Source: Streptomyces poriferorum (lineage in GTDB: Bacteria > Actinomycetota > Actinomycetes > Streptomycetales > Streptomycetaceae). Taken from it: a stretch of DNA of 32,225 nt. The position numbers were made by a program, and so were the translations under genes. The stretch covers positions 1-32,225 of the forward strand of contig NZ_JAELVH010000120.1 of assembly GCF_019399235.1 (NCBI RefSeq). Reading direction: 5' to 3'. Positions within the stretch are counted from its first letter, which is position 1. Each line of letters starts with the position of its first letter. This document shows positions 21,978-31,624 of this stretch, piece by piece. Under the pieces are notes generated by a model. It saw only the letters and a list, made by a program, of their open reading frames with translations, did not search any database and was not told the DNA's origin.

Positions 21978-22592
21978 GGGTTCCTCCTCAAGAGTCCACT
22001 TGTTCACCGCAGGAGAGACACCGACGTCCGCCGTCATCCCTGACGTGCCTGATCGGTACACCCAGCGTGCTCGTGAGTCGGCACCCTGCCAGTGCGCGCC
22101 TCATTGACCCGAGCTCAACTGAGCCAACTATTGAGCACAACCGGGCTGTAAACCACACTTAAAGGGTCTCGGTTTGACAACATAGGGAAGCCTTGAATGG
22201 CCGAAATTCGGACAAAGGGATCCTAGACAGACACACCCGAAACGGACTGTTAACACGTGGTCCGGTGAACAGCGCCCGATATCCGGACGTCTGACGAAAG
22301 AAAACAGGTTGCGCAGCACGGCCGGGCGGCGCACGTCCGGCGCCGTCGCGGGACGCGGCAACGGGGTCGCCCGGCGGGCGCGTTTCCCCTCGCACGCGAC
22401 CGCCGCCGACGCGGCCCGGAGGCCTCCCCCGGAGCGCGTTTCGGGTCATTCCCGACCTTGACCCCGTCGCGGACGTCGCGCACCCGGAGACGGGCCCCGG
22501 AGGCGCTTCAGCGGCGCCGGGGGCCGGTGGGACCGGCGCACGGGAAAGGCCCGGCTCCGCGGCAGTCGCGGAACCGGGCCTTACTCGTGGGA
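21978..22592 (-). promoter_or_regulatory. Long upstream region of the bldK-type operon
   Basis: About 615 bp without a convincing gene. The section 22110-22330 is markedly AT-richer than its surroundings. On the minus strand, TATGTT (22184-22179) is a good TAnnnT -10 and TTTACA-N16-TAGTTG (around 22150-22123) is another candidate promoter. Both would give a long 5' UTR before the leader ORF. At 22113-22124 GCTCA-AC-TGAGC is a 12-bp palindrome, with a further TTGAGC at 22131-22136. GTCCGG-N17-CCGGAC (22260-22288) is another inverted repeat. The terminator of typA occupies 22546-22582. Confidence 0.5.
22546..22582 (-). terminator. Rho-independent-like terminator of typA
   Basis: Arms 22546-22560 and 22568-22582 form a 15-bp stem (AAGGCCCGG... 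/ ...CCGGGCCTT on the minus strand) with one mismatch and a 7-nt loop, followed by TTT. It lies 10 bp after the typA stop. It is the most classical terminator in the window. Confidence 0.85.
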
Positions 22593-24464
<1,872 letters not shown>

Positions 24465-24990
24465 GGGTGGCTTGCGCTTCTCTCGGATCGGGGATTCAGG
24501 CGTCTTAGTCGGTCTTGAGTCCTCGTACGCCCGCCGGGCGGACGCGCCACGGCTAGTCCCATGGTACGGGCCAGGCGCGCCTCCGGCTTCCCGGGCAAGG
24601 GTTACCAGCCATGGGACGGGGTATCGCCTCCGGTCCGGGTGATGCGGTGGGCCCGCGTCCGCTTGGTGTTTCCGCCTCCGTGATCAGGTCTTCCGCCGGA
24701 ATTCACCGGTGGTCATGAACACGGTCCCCCGGGCGGATGACGCGGACGCGGGGCCGGAACAACTCCGGAGGTGGGGCTCCGCAGCTGCGGCTCCTCGGCG
24801 GGGGCTCGGAGCGGGCCTCCACGGCGCGGTCGTCGGGTTGGGGCCCTTCGGCCGGCGGTGGAGCGGTCAGGTCACCCGGGTCAACAGGTATCCACAGCCT
24901 TGCCCGCCGGCAGTCCGGCGGGCAAGGGAATTGAGCCAGTTCTGAGCTTTCGGTCCGGCGCTGACCTGCTGATTCGCCGTTCTGGCCGGT
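24465..24990. promoter_or_regulatory. Intergenic region: typA upstream region and downstream hairpin of the orphan lipoprotein gene
   Basis: This 526-bp gap contains no protein-like reading frame that I trust. Near typA there is a possible -10, TACCAT (24566-24561 on the minus strand). It sits in one arm of the inverted repeat GTCCCATGG (24556-24564) / CCATGGGAC (24609-24617). The far end carries the terminator hairpin at 24898-24927. The middle (about 24640-24890) is featureless GC-rich DNA. Confidence 0.45.
24898..24927 (-). terminator. Terminator hairpin of the orphan binding-lipoprotein gene
   Basis: CCTTGCCCGCCGG-CAGT-CCGGCGGGCAAGG: arms 24898-24910 and 24915-24927 form a perfect 13-bp stem with a tetraloop, 64 bp beyond the stop at 24991. 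There is no long T-tract. Confidence 0.75.
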
Positions 24991-27390
24991 TTACTTCGTC
25001 TTGTTGGCCGGGGCTCCGGCGGACTGCGGCTTCTTGAAACCGATGTCCTGGTAGTGCGGCACCCCGAAGCCGAAGGCGCCGACGTTCACGAGCTTCCTGT
25101 CCGTGGCGACCAACTGCGGGCGCTGGTAGAGGGGAATCGATCCTGCGGCGGCCCAGATCCGGGCGTCCGCCTGCTTCATCAGATCCCGGGACGTCTTCTC
25201 GTCGAGCTCCGAGACCGCCTCGTCGAAGAGCTGGTCGATGTGGTCCGTGCCGACGCGGGAGTAGTTCTGCTCGACGAGCAGCGAGCCGTCGGTGGCGGGC
25301 ACCGGCTTCGCGAAGATCGGGCGGTTGTCCGTGGCCGGGTAGGCGGTGGCGGGCCAGGAGTACAGCGCCAGGTCGTAGTCACCGGAGGCCACGTGGTCCC
25401 GGAAGTAGCTGTCGTCGGAGACCTTGGTGATCTCGGTACGGATCCCGATGGTGTCCAGCATCGCCGCGATCTTGTCGCCGACGCTGCGCAGGGACTCGGA
25501 GCCGGGACCCGACGGCAGGACGAACCGCAGCGTCAGCGCCTTGCCGTCCTTGCCGAGCGGGCCGCGTGCGGTGTCGGGGGCCTGGACGGGGGCAGCGGTG
25601 CCGACCGGGGCGTAGGCGCCGGCCGCTCCGCCGGGCTGCCGGTCCTGGGCGGTGATCCGGGCGGGGGCGTCCTCGGAGGTGCCCGTCTCGCCCAGGTGCC
25701 CGGCCTGGCGCAGCAGGGCGGCGCTCTGCGCGGCGGCAGCGGGGGCGGGCGCGATGACGTGGGTGGCGGTGCCCTCGGCCTCGCCGGGCTTGTCGTCGCC
25801 GACGATGTACAGGCCGTCGTCCCTGGAGGGCTCGCGGCGGGCGGCGTCGTCGGTCTTGCCGTCGTCCTTCGCGCCCTCAGCCTTCTCTTCCTCCGCCTTC
25901 TCCTCCTTCGTCCTGTCGGCCTCGTCCTCCTTCTTCCCGGGCTTCTCCTCCTCCTTCTTACCGGTGTCCTTCTGCTTCTCGCCCTCGCTGCCCGCCTTGG
26001 TCCCGTCCGTCTTCTTCAGGGCGCCCTCGCGCGTCCACCCGGCGTCGGCCAGCAGCGCCTGCGCCTCCTTGGTGTCCTGGCTGCCGAGCGCGTCGCTGCC
26101 GTCCTTGTACGCGGGCTGCCCCGCGAGGGCCAGGTGGCTGCCGAGGGGGTCGGCGGGCAGACCGAGCGGCTTGAGCACGGTGTCGGCGAGCTCCTGGCGG
26201 TCCAGGGCGCGGGCCACTGCCCGGCGGACCCGGTCGTCGGCGAGCGGCCCGCTCTCTCCGTTCAGCGCGAGCTGGGTGTAGGCGGGCTCCAGGGACTTGC
26301 GGACCGTGTAGAGGCGCAGGTCGCTCTGCTCGGCGGCGTACGCCTTCGCGGCCTCGGCCTTGTCGTCCCGGGCCTCCTGGGCCTCCTGGGCCACCTCCTC
26401 GTCGGAGCCGTGGGCCAGTGCCCAGGACCGCAGCGCCTGGGCCGGGGTGATCTCGGAGCCGGGGCCGTGGGCGGGCGGTGCGCCGTTGCCGCCGGTGGCC
26501 CGGGCGGCCTGGACGATGCGGTTGGCGGCCGCCGCGTCGATGTCGGCGACATCGACCTTCCCCTCGGTCAGCGCCTCCGTGCGGTCCTGCGGCTTCACCG
26601 CCTTGAAGACGAGCGAGTCGAGCTTGGCGGGGCTGCCCCACCAGCGCGGGTTGCGGGCCAGCGTGACGGAACCCGTCTCCTTGTCCACCTCGCGCAGCCG
26701 GAACGGTCCCGCGGTCGCCTTGAGCGTGGACCGCGCACCGTCGTTGAAGGCGTCCGGGGAGCCCGTCACCTGCTTCGGGTACAGCGGGGAGAAGAGGGAG
26801 CGCCAGTCCGCGTACGGCTTGCCGAAGGTGACCTTGACCTCCAGGTCGTCGGCACCTCGCTCGATCTTGTCGATGCGTTCGTACCCGGCGTTGCGGGCCG
26901 TCCAGAAGGCGGAGTCCTTGCCGCTCAGCGCGCGCCACTGGGCGACGAAGTCCGGTGCGCCGATCTCCCGGCCGTCGCTCCAGACGGCCTGCTGGTTCAG
27001 CCGGTAGAGCACGACCTGCTTGGGCTCGGTCTCGACGACCTTCGCGGATTCCAGGTAGTCCGGGTTCAGCTGCGGCCGGCCCTTGGCGTCCAGTGGGAAG
27101 AGGGTCGGCAGCAGGGCGCCGGTGATCCGGGTGGTGGCGCTGTCGGCGTCGGCCTGGAAGGCGTTGAGGGTGGCGGGCATCGCGTCGATGGCCCAGTTGA
27201 CCGTGCCGCCCTCCGCCACCTGGGCGCGGGCCGCGGACGCGATGTCCTGCGGGGTGACGGCGACGCTGGTGGCCTCGTCGCCTCCCGAGCTGCAGCCGGC
27301 CAGGACGGGGAGGGTGAGCACCCCCGTGGTGAACAGTGCGAGCGAGCGGCGCTTTCGGGATGTCCCGCGCGGGACGCCGACGTGGGACAT
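24991..27390 (-). CDS. Orphan ABC-type family-5 substrate-binding lipoprotein with long charged insertion
   Basis: A 799-aa lipoprotein. A basic N-terminus and hydrophobic stretch end at lipobox LAGC with Cys33 lipidated. The mature protein is a family-5 (peptide/nickel type) binding protein: lobe I begins near residue 60 (GGTVNWAIDAMPATLNAF), and the C-terminal part is near 620-790. It is about 250 residues longer than usual. An Ala/Glu helical insert lies near 300-353. A strongly charged, low-complexity stretch near 455-615 is rich in Lys/Glu, then Asp/Arg, then Ala/Pro. No permease or ATPase gene is adjacent, so it either serves a distant transporter or has a sensing role. GGAGGT precedes the ATG at 7 nt. 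It is monocistronic and divergent from the sdh operon. Confidence 0.88.
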   Translation of the reverse strand: MSHVGVPRGTSRKRRSLALFTTGVLTLPVLAGCSSGGDEATSVAVTPQDIASAARAQVAEGGTVNWAIDAMPATLNAFQADADSATTRITGALLPTLFPLDAKGRPQLNPDYLESAKVVETEPKQVVLYRLNQQAVWSDGREIGAPDFVAQWRALSGKDSAFWTARNAGYERIDKIERGADDLEVKVTFGKPYADWRSLFSPLYPKQVTGSPDAFNDGARSTLKATAGPFRLREVDKETGSVTLARNPRWWGSPAKLDSLVFKAVKPQDRTEALTEGKVDVADIDAAAANRIVQAARATGGNGAPPAHGPGSEITPAQALRSWALAHGSDEEVAQEAQEARDDKAEAAKAYAAEQSDLRLYTVRKSLEPAYTQLALNGESGPLADDRVRRAVARALDRQELADTVLKPLGLPADPLGSHLALAGQPAYKDGSDALGSQDTKEAQALLADAGWTREGALKKTDGTKAGSEGEKQKDTGKKEEEKPGKKEDEADRTKEEKAEEEKAEGAKDDGKTDDAARREPSRDDGLYIVGDDKPGEAEGTATHVIAPAPAAAAQSAALLRQAGHLGETGTSEDAPARITAQDRQPGGAAGAYAPVGTAAPVQAPDTARGPLGKDGKALTLRFVLPSGPGSESLRSVGDKIAAMLDTIGIRTEITKVSDDSYFRDHVASGDYDLALYSWPATAYPATDNRPIFAKPVPATDGSLLVEQNYSRVGTDHIDQLFDEAVSELDEKTSRDLMKQADARIWAAAGSIPLYQRPQLVATDRKLVNVGAFGFGVPHYQDIGFKKPQSAGAPANKTK

Positions 27391-27720
27391 GACTGATACC
27401 TCCGGGGACGGCCCGGCCCACCGTTACCCGTATGAGCCGGATTCTGCTTATTTGGTGGCATTTGCAGTTGATCACACTGGTTCCGCCCGTCCACTGAAAG
27501 CGCCCACGCGCGAGAGACCGCGCAGACACGGCGCAGCGACCCCGAACCTCACCCGTGCGGCGGAGTGCCGGAACCGGCCCGGATTCCGGCACCGAAGGGG
27601 GCCGCCCCACCCCACTCGGCAAGACGGGGCCGCCCGCTCTCTTCCCAACGGGGATGTGACGCGCGACACTCGCATGCGCATGAGCATGGCCACCCGCGAC
27701 TGCGGAAGTGAGATCAAGTC
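27391..27720. promoter_or_regulatory. Divergent intergenic region with a 9-bp stem hairpin
   Basis: This 330-bp gap serves the orphan lipoprotein gene (-) and the sdh cluster (+). A perfect inverted repeat, GTGCCGGAA (27565-27573) / TTCCGGCAC (27584-27592), lies near its middle. An AT-richer patch at 27436-27480 is the likeliest site of the minus-strand promoter. No promoter could be fixed confidently for the sdh side; a short GCATGCGCATGAGCATG stretch lies at 27672-27688. Confidence 0.45.
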
Positions 27721-27969
27721 ATGTCACTGCAAGACGAATTGACGGCTGTTCAGCTCTGTCTCGACGACCTGGTCCGCACCGTCGGACGGCTGGAGCGGAG
27801 CCTTGCGCAACTGCGCGAGGCGGCCACCGCCCCGGCCCCGATCGGCCCGGCCGGCCACGCCGCACCCGTCGACGGCGTCATCACGATCACCGAGGCGCCG
27901 TACGACACCACCCTGTGGACGGACTCGGACGACGAGGGTCTGGGCGTCCCCGGCAGGCACGCCCCCTAG
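27721..27969 (+). CDS. Small conserved hypothetical protein, 82 aa, upstream of sdh
   Basis: The N-terminal 35 residues (MSLQDELTAVQLCLDDLVRT and on to LAQLREA) form a strong amphipathic helix with a leucine-heptad look, suggesting a coiled coil or protein contact. The rest is an Ala/Pro linker and an acidic C-terminus (TDSDDEGLG). No membrane span. The Shine-Dalgarno is weak (GTGAG/GAG at 8-10 nt). It lies 32 bp before the TTG of the sdh membrane-anchor gene, so it is probably the first gene of that operon. I recall similar small proteins at this locus in streptomycetes, without function. It could be an sdh accessory factor; this is a positional inference. Confidence 0.72.
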   Translation: MSLQDELTAVQLCLDDLVRTVGRLERSLAQLREAATAPAPIGPAGHAAPVDGVITITEAPYDTTLWTDSDDEGLGVPGRHAP

Positions 27970-28001
27970 CCGGCGCGTCTGACACCTCCTAGGAGAGTTC
28001 C

Positions 28002-28889
28002 TTGGCCACCGGTACGGAAACAGGAACGGATTCAGGCAAGGACCCGGGCAGCGCCCCGGGCACGCGACCCCGCCCGCCGGGCGGTCCCGCCGCCCGGACG
28101 ACGGGCGTGCACCACCCCACGCGGGCCGCCATCGCCGCCCGGCATCTGCGGACCGACCGCTGGTGGCTGGCTCCCGCGGTGACGGCGGGCGGCCTGCTCG
28201 CCTTCATCGTCTACTCGACATGGCGGGCGTTCTCGAACGCGGACTACTACGCCGCGCCCTACGTCTCACCGTTCTACTCGCCCTGTCTGGCGGACAACTG
28301 CGCCCCCATGCGGAACGGCCCGAACTGGGAGATCCTCGGCAGCTGGTGGGGCCTGTCCCCCGCCCTGCTGATCCTGATCTTCCCGCTCGGCTTCCGGCTG
28401 ACCTGCTACTACTACCGCAAGGCCTACTACCGGGGCTTCTGGGCCTCGCCCCCGGCCTGCGCGGTCGCCGAGCCGCACCGGAAGTACAGCGGCGAGACCC
28501 GCTTCCCGCTGATCATGCAGAACATCCACCGGTACTTCTTCTACGCGGCGGTGCCGGTCGCCGGGATCCTCACGTACGACACCGTGCTCACCTTCCGCGA
28601 CGAGCACTACGCCTGGGGCCACATGGGTCTCGGCTCACTGATCTTCCTGGTCAACATCGCCCTGATCTGGGCGTACACCCTGTCCTGCCACTCCTGTCGG
28701 CACATCATCGGCGGCCGGCTGCGGCACTTCTCCAAGCACCCCGTGCGCTACCGGCTGTGGGGCTGGGTGGGACGGCTCAACGCCCGTCACATGCTGCTCG
28801 CCTGGGCCTCGCTGATCAGCGTGGCGGCGTGCGACTTCTATGTGTACCTGGTCGCCTCCGGCGCCTTCGACGATCCGAGGTTTTTCTGA
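28002..28889 (+). CDS. sdhC: Succinate dehydrogenase membrane anchor (cytochrome b-type) subunit, Sdh1-like
   Basis: A 295-aa protein with a Pro/Gly-rich N-terminus (about 45 residues) and five predicted spans near residues 55-75, 116-136, 172-196, 205-228 and 262-285. Histidines within or next to spans (His176 in NIHRYFF, His230 and His234 in CHSCRH, His263 in RHMLLAW) are candidate haem ligands. CLADNC (Cys95, Cys100) lies in the first external loop. The five-helix anchor fused in a single gene and the gene order anchor-flavoprotein-FeS resemble mycobacterial Sdh1 (the Rv0249c-Rv0247c type). The TTG start at 28002 is supported by AGGAG 6 nt upstream, just past the preceding gene. Its TGA abuts the ATG of sdhA with no gap. 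Confidence 0.85.
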   Translation: MATGTETGTDSGKDPGSAPGTRPRPPGGPAARTTGVHHPTRAAIAARHLRTDRWWLAPAVTAGGLLAFIVYSTWRAFSNADYYAAPYVSPFYSPCLADNCAPMRNGPNWEILGSWWGLSPALLILIFPLGFRLTCYYYRKAYYRGFWASPPACAVAEPHRKYSGETRFPLIMQNIHRYFFYAAVPVAGILTYDTVLTFRDEHYAWGHMGLGSLIFLVNIALIWAYTLSCHSCRHIIGGRLRHFSKHPVRYRLWGWVGRLNARHMLLAWASLISVAACDFYVYLVASGAFDDPRFF

Positions 28890-30800
28890 ATGACTGAGCT
28901 CGAACGACAGCAGTGGGACGTCGTCGTGGTCGGTGCCGGAGGCGCCGGGCTGCGCGCCGCGATCGAGGCCCGGGAGCGCGGGGCCCGTACGGCCGTCATC
29001 TGCAAATCACTCTTCGGCAAGGCGCACACGGTCATGGCGGAGGGCGGAATCGCCGCCTCCATGGGCAATGTGAACTCCGGGGACAACTGGCAGGTGCACT
29101 TCCGCGACACCATGCGCGGCGGGAAGTTCCTCAACCAGTGGCGGATGGCGGAACTGCACGCCAAGGAGGCGCCCGACCGGGTCTGGGAGCTGGAGACCTG
29201 GGGTGCCCTCTTCGACCGCACCCCCGAGGGAAAGATCTCCCAGCGCAACTTCGGCGGCCACGAGTACCCGCGGCTGGCCCATGTCGGGGACCGTACCGGC
29301 CTCGAACTGATCCGCACGCTCCAGCAGAAGATCGTCTCGCTCCAGCAGGAGGACGAGCGCGAGTTCGGTGACCACGAGGCACGCCTGAAGGTCTTCCAGG
29401 AGTGCACCGTGACCCGCGTCCTGAAGGACGGGGACCGCGTCTCCGGGACCTTCTGCTACGAGCGCGAGACCGGCCGCTTCTTCGTGCTGGAGGCGCCCGC
29501 GGTCGTCCTCGCCACCGGCGGGATCGGCAAGTCGTTCAAGGTGACGTCGAACTCCTGGGAGTACACCGGCGACGGCCACGCACTCGCGCTGCTCGCGGGC
29601 GCGCCCCTGCTGAACATGGAGTTCGTGCAGTTCCACCCCACCGGCATGGTCTGGCCGCCCTCGGTCAAGGGCATCCTCGTCACCGAGTCGGTACGCGGCG
29701 ACGGCGGGGTGCTGCGCAACTCCGAGGGCAAGCGGTTCATGTTCGACTACGTCCCCGACGTGTTCAAGGAGAAGTACGCGCAGTCGGAGGAGGAGGGCGA
29801 CCGCTGGTACGAGGACCCGGACCACAACCGCCGCCCGCCCGAGCTGCTGCCGCGCGACGAGGTCGCCCGCGCCATCAACTCGGAGGTGAAGGCGGGCCGC
29901 GGCTCGCCGCACGGCGGGGTGTTCCTGGACGTGTCGACCCGGATGCCCGCGGAACGGATCCGGCGCCGGCTGCCGTCGATGTACCACCAGTTCAAGGAGC
30001 TGGCGGACGTCGACATCACAGCGGAGGCGATGGAGGTCGGCCCGACCTGCCACTACGTGATGGGCGGCATAGCCGTCGACTCCGACACCGCGGCGGCCCT
30101 GGACGTGCCCGGCCTGTTCGCGGCGGGCGAGGTCGCGGGCGGCATGCACGGCTCCAACCGGCTCGGCGGGAACTCCCTCTCCGACCTGCTGGTCTTCGGC
30201 CGGCGGGCGGGGCTGCACGCGGCCGGGTACGCCGCGTCCGCCGGCACCCTGCCGGTCGTGGACGAGGCGCAGATCGACGCCGCGGCCGCGGAGGCGCTGC
30301 GTCCGTTCAGCGCCGAGGACCTCGCCGAGGGCGCGCCGACGGAGAATCCGTACACCCTGCACCAGGAACTGCAGCAGACGATGAACGACCTGGTCGGCAT
30401 CATCCGGCGGGCCCCCGAGATGGAACGGGCCCTGGAGAAGCTGGCCGGTCTGCGCGAGCGGGCCGAGCGGGCCGGCGTCGAGGGCCACCGGCAGTTCAAC
30501 CCCGGCTGGCACCTCTCCCTGGACCTGCGCAACATGCTGCTGGTCAGCGAGTGCATCGCGCGGGCGGCCCTGGAGCGCACCGAGAGCCGCGGCGGTCACA
30601 CCCGCGAGGACTGCCCGGTGATGGAACGGTCCTGGCGCCCGGTCAACCTCCTGTGCCGGCCGGTGGACGAACAGGACACCGCGAGCGGCCGGATCGATCT
30701 CGTACGCAAGGTGACCGAACCCATCCGTCCGGATCTGCTCTCCCTCTTCGAGAAGGAGGAGCTGGTCAAGTACCTCGCCGATGAGGAGCTCGAAGAGTGA
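28890..30800 (+). CDS. sdhA: Succinate dehydrogenase flavoprotein subunit
   Basis: A 636-aa flavoprotein that oxidises succinate to fumarate at the cytoplasmic face of the membrane. The Rossmann motif VVVVGAGGAGLRAAIEA (about 11-27) binds FAD. His46 in KAHTVMAEGG is the expected site of the covalent FAD link. FVQFHPTGM and the later GGMHGSNRLGGNSLSDLLVF match conserved SdhA segments around the active site and FAD. Length is like the roughly 646-aa mycobacterial Sdh1 subunit. The ATG directly follows the TGA of the anchor gene, and the TGA overlaps the GTG of sdhB. The TCA cycle and respiratory chain use this complex to reduce menaquinone. Confidence 0.95.
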   Translation: MTELERQQWDVVVVGAGGAGLRAAIEARERGARTAVICKSLFGKAHTVMAEGGIAASMGNVNSGDNWQVHFRDTMRGGKFLNQWRMAELHAKEAPDRVWELETWGALFDRTPEGKISQRNFGGHEYPRLAHVGDRTGLELIRTLQQKIVSLQQEDEREFGDHEARLKVFQECTVTRVLKDGDRVSGTFCYERETGRFFVLEAPAVVLATGGIGKSFKVTSNSWEYTGDGHALALLAGAPLLNMEFVQFHPTGMVWPPSVKGILVTESVRGDGGVLRNSEGKRFMFDYVPDVFKEKYAQSEEEGDRWYEDPDHNRRPPELLPRDEVARAINSEVKAGRGSPHGGVFLDVSTRMPAERIRRRLPSMYHQFKELADVDITAEAMEVGPTCHYVMGGIAVDSDTAAALDVPGLFAAGEVAGGMHGSNRLGGNSLSDLLVFGRRAGLHAAGYAASAGTLPVVDEAQIDAAAAEALRPFSAEDLAEGAPTENPYTLHQELQQTMNDLVGIIRRAPEMERALEKLAGLRERAERAGVEGHRQFNPGWHLSLDLRNMLLVSECIARAALERTESRGGHTREDCPVMERSWRPVNLLCRPVDEQDTASGRIDLVRKVTEPIRPDLLSLFEKEELVKYLADEELEE

Positions 30801-31570
30801 GCAGCTACGACGCACGGTTCAGAGTGTGGCGCGGGGACACCGAAGGCGGCGCTCTGGAGGACTTCCGGGTCGAGGTCAACGACGGCGAGGTCGTCCTCGA
30901 CATCATCCACCGCATCCAGGCCACCCAGGCGGGCGATCTGGCGGTGCGGTGGAACTGCAAGGCGGGCAAGTGCGGTTCGTGCAGCGCGGAGATCAACGGA
31001 CGGCCGCGGCTGCTGTGCATGACGCGGATGTCGGTCTTCGGCCGCGAGGAGACGATCACGGTCACCCCGCTGCGGGCCTTCCCGGTGGTGCGCGACCTGG
31101 TGACGGACGTGTCGTTCAACTACACCAAGGCGCGCGAGATCCCGGCCTTCGTCCCCCCGGAGGGAGTGAAGCCGGGCGAGTACCGGATGCAGCAGGTCGA
31201 TGTGGACCGCTCGCAGGAGTTCCGCAAGTGCATCGAGTGCTTCCTGTGCCAGGACACCTGCCATGTGGTGCGCGACCACGAGGAGAACAAGACGGCCTTC
31301 GCCGGGCCGCGCTTCCTGATGCGGGTCGCAGAGCTGGACATGCACCCCCTGGACGCCGCCGCCGAATCCGGACTCGACCGGAGGGCGACGGCGCAGGAGG
31401 AGCACGGGCTCGGGCTCTGCAACATCACGAAGTGCTGCACGGAGGTCTGCCCCGAGCACATCAAGATCACCGACAACGCGCTGATCCCGTTGAAGGAGCG
31501 GGCCGTGGACCGCAAGTACGACCCGCTGGTGTGGCTGGGCAACAAGATCCGGCGGCGGGACGCGACCTGA
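30797..31570 (+). CDS. sdhB: Succinate dehydrogenase iron-sulfur subunit
   Basis: A 257-aa protein that carries electrons from the flavin to quinone. The N-terminal ferredoxin domain binds a 2Fe-2S cluster through Cys54, Cys59, Cys62 and Cys74. The C-terminal domain has Cys145, Cys148 and Cys151 plus Cys218 (4Fe-4S) and Cys155, Cys208 and Cys214 (3Fe-4S), by comparison with E. coli SdhB spacing. An extra Cys213 sits next to Cys214 (TKCCTEVC). The GTG start (30797-30799) overlaps the sdhA TGA by 4 nt, so stoichiometric translation is likely. It is the last gene of the operon; a bidirectional terminator begins 1 bp after the stop codon. Confidence 0.95.
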   Translation: MSSYDARFRVWRGDTEGGALEDFRVEVNDGEVVLDIIHRIQATQAGDLAVRWNCKAGKCGSCSAEINGRPRLLCMTRMSVFGREETITVTPLRAFPVVRDLVTDVSFNYTKAREIPAFVPPEGVKPGEYRMQQVDVDRSQEFRKCIECFLCQDTCHVVRDHEENKTAFAGPRFLMRVAELDMHPLDAAAESGLDRRATAQEEHGLGLCNITKCCTEVCPEHIKITDNALIPLKERAVDRKYDPLVWLGNKIRRRDAT

Positions 31571-31623
31571 GGCCCTGAAGGCCCCGTGGCCCCGTGGCCC
31601 CGTGGCCTCAAGGCCTCAGGGCC
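31571..31623. terminator. Bidirectional terminator of the sdh operon and the isochorismatase-like gene
   Basis: GGCCCTGAAGGCC (31571-31583) pairs with GGCCTCAGGGCC (31612-31623) through a 12-bp stem with one bulged base. The loop contains three exact tandem copies of CCCCGTGG (31582-31605). It fills the whole gap between the two convergent stop codons. Confidence 0.7.
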
Positions 31624-31624
31624 G

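Noticed and set aside
22171..22200. TTGACA on the plus strand as a -35 element
   Set aside because: No -10-like sequence follows at 16-19 bp and no plus-strand gene lies downstream before typA, which is on the minus strand.
24709..24945. A 78-codon plus-strand frame in the typA-lipoprotein gap
   Set aside because: No ribosome binding site, Arg/Gly/Ala-rich, and it runs through the terminator hairpin.
25054..27396. A 780-codon plus-strand frame opposite the orphan lipoprotein gene
   Set aside because: The opposite strand encodes a lipoprotein with lipobox and ribosome binding site; this frame is Gly/Leu/Val/Arg-rich with no signal.
27674..27742. A 22-codon ORF (MRMSMATRDC...) overlapping the start of the 82-aa gene
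   Set aside because: Unlike the bldK leader it has no Shine-Dalgarno and ends 20 nt inside the next gene with no start-stop overlap, so it is probably chance.
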